The translations under genes were made by a program, and so were the position numbers. The notes below the pieces were generated by a model. The model ran no database searches. It saw only the letters and a program-made list of their open reading frames with translations, and had not been told where the DNA came from. Source: an uncultured Granulicella sp. (GTDB lineage: Bacteria > Acidobacteriota > Terriglobia > Terriglobales > Acidobacteriaceae). Taken from it: a stretch of 42,059 nt of DNA. The stretch covers positions 1 through 42,059 of the forward strand of contig CALMVL010000201.1 of assembly GCA_937873265.1 (NCBI GenBank), given 5' to 3'. The stretch's first letter is position 1. Every line of letters begins with the position of its first letter. Of the stretch, positions 40,983 through 42,059 are shown one piece after another.

Positions 40983-42056
40983 TTAGCCGAACAGGCTTCC
41001 CATTTTCCGTGGTGCCTCGAGCCCCAAATGCTCATAGGCCAGCCGGGTTGCGACCCTGCCTCGCGGCGTCTTGTCCAGAAATCCGTGCTGGATCAGGTAT
41101 GGCTCATACACCTCCTCAAGCGTGTCCTGTTCTTCGCCCAGCGCCGCCGCCAGCGTGTTCAGGCCGACCGGACCGCCGTCATATTTCTCAACAATCGTCC
41201 GCAGCAAGCGCCGATCCAACTCGTCGAAGCCGTGCGCATCGACCGCCAGTAACTGCAACGCAGCCAGCGCCGTAGCGCGATCGACTCTCCCCTGCGCCCG
41301 CACCTCTGCGTAATCGCGCACGCGTCGCAGCAGCCGGTTGGCAATGCGTGGTGTCCCGCGTGACCTCATCGCAATCTCCGCCGCGCCGTCCCTGTCGATC
41401 GGCACGTTCATCACCTCCGCCGAGCGTTCCACCACATAGTGCAGTTCGGCATCCGTGTAGAATTCGAGCCGCAGCAGAATGCCAAACCGCGACCGCAGCG
41501 GAGAACTCAGCAGCCCCGACCGCGTCGTTGCCGCGACAAACGTAAACGGCTTCAGTTCCATCACATGCGTCCGCGCCGCCGGCCCCTGTCCGATCATGAT
41601 GTCAAGCTTGTAGTCTTCCAGAGCCGTATAGAGCTTCTCCTCGAGCACCGGCTGCAGCCGGTGGATCTCGTCCAGAAACAGCACTTGACGTTCGCGAAGA
41701 TTCGTCAGGATCGCCGTGAGGTCTCCCTGAATCTGCAGTGCCGGTCCCGACGTCTGCTGAAACCCAACACCAAGCTCGTTTGCAATGATCGTCGCCAGTG
41801 TCGTCTTTCCCAGCCCCGGCGGCCCATACAGCAACACATGATCGAGCGCCTCGCCTCTGGTTCTCGCCGCCTCGAGCGCGATTGCCAGCTGCTCCTTTGC
41901 CCGCTCCTGCCCAATAAACTCCCGGAGGTAATGCGGTCGCAGCTTCAGCTCAAACGCGTCGTCGTCCTCCGCGCGGCCAGGCGAAACGAGCCGTGTCACT
42001 GTTCCTCCGTTCTCCATCTCATTGGTCTTCTTCGCCATTCCCTTGCCTAAAGACAT
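40983..42056 (-). CDS. ruvB: Holliday-junction branch-migration helicase RuvB
   Basis: A 357-aa AAA+ motor that drives branch migration with RuvA during recombination repair. Motifs in order: '[19 protein letters not shown]' (N-terminal linker), Walker A 'GPPGLGKTT', '[16 protein letters not shown]', Walker B '[10 protein letters not shown]', sensor 1 '[20 protein letters not shown]' (Arg finger nearby), sensor 2 '[19 protein letters not shown]' and the winged-helix DNA-binding end '[20 protein letters not shown]'. Start ATG 42056 is used; ATG 42038 ([12 protein letters not shown]) is an alternative, with AGG seven bases before it. The upstream promoter region is out of the window. Convergent with the ADOP gene by 23 nt. 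Confidence 0.97.
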   Translation of the reverse strand: MSLGKGMAKKTNEMENGGTVTRLVSPGRAEDDDAFELKLRPHYLREFIGQERAKEQLAIALEAARTRGEALDHVLLYGPPGLGKTTLATIIANELGVGFQQTSGPALQIQGDLTAILTNLRERQVLFLDEIHRLQPVLEEKLYTALEDYKLDIMIGQGPAARTHVMELKPFTFVAATTRSGLLSSPLRSRFGILLRLEFYTDAELHYVVERSAEVMNVPIDRDGAAEIAMRSRGTPRIANRLLRRVRDYAEVRAQGRVDRATALAALQLLAVDAHGFDELDRRLLRTIVEKYDGGPVGLNTLAAALGEEQDTLEEVYEPYLIQHGFLDKTPRGRVATRLAYEHLGLEAPRKMGSLFG

Positions 42057-42059
42057 CGT

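Overview
The window is a GC-rich bacterial chromosome segment with about 31 protein genes and no rRNA, tRNA, IS element or CRISPR array that I could see. The best taxonomic guess is Acidobacteriota, probably Terriglobia/Acidobacteriaceae. The main support is the PadR regulator translationally coupled to a very large FtsX/MacB-type permease, the 'acidobacterial duplicated orphan permease' (ADOP) arrangement. The many secreted glycan-active proteins agree with this. It is inference from gene content, not from a marker phylogeny.

Layout. 1-3.3 kb: the 3' end of a UvrD/PcrA helicase with a long low-complexity insertion, a 51-aa Lys/Arg-rich mini-protein, and an APC amino-acid permease. 3.5-10.1 kb (+ strand): two large secreted proteins, a LamG-like + GH2 glycosidase and a barrel-like putative glycosidase with two C-terminal Ig-like repeats. 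The second is preceded by a structured leader. 10.1-24.1 kb (- strand): a tightly packed ten-gene exopolysaccharide (EPS) operon. Read in transcription order it is Wza-like exporter, Wzc-like tyrosine kinase/co-polymerase, Wzx flippase, Wzy polymerase, two GT4 glycosyltransferases, a WcaF-like acyltransferase, a GT4, a WecA/MraY-like phosphoglycosyl transferase and a final GT. Most junctions are 4-26 nt overlaps or short gaps. This is a complete Wzx/Wzy-type pathway: lipid-linked initiation, sugar addition, flipping, polymerisation and export. The two secreted glycan-active enzymes converge on it and may act on its product.

24.1-24.7 kb is an unusually long leader/divergent region. It holds a perfect 8-2-8 palindrome and a set of interleaved inverted repeats that could fold as a pseudoknotted leader RNA of the EPS operon. 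24.7-36.1 kb is a mixed housekeeping/accessory stretch: CsbD-like protein, AI-2E-type permease, a small conserved-looking basic protein, GNAT, YjbR, exported nucleoside hydrolase, ArnT-like transferase, Rieske oxygenase, an M24 peptidase-fold protein with altered metal ligands, DinB, a DedA-rhodanese fusion and an exported double-VOC protein. 36.3-37.9 kb: a coupled MotA/MotB-type stator pair with no other motility genes in view. 37.9-41 kb: PadR + ADOP permease under a promoter that carries an inverted-repeat operator. 41-42 kb: RuvB on the opposite strand.

Many ORF-track starts are too far upstream. I moved starts where a Shine-Dalgarno sequence, a signal peptide or a neighbour overlap supported a downstream codon. 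The most interesting items are the EPS leader, the secreted putative glycosidase and its attenuator-like leader, and the M24 protein with two metal ligands replaced by His and Cys.
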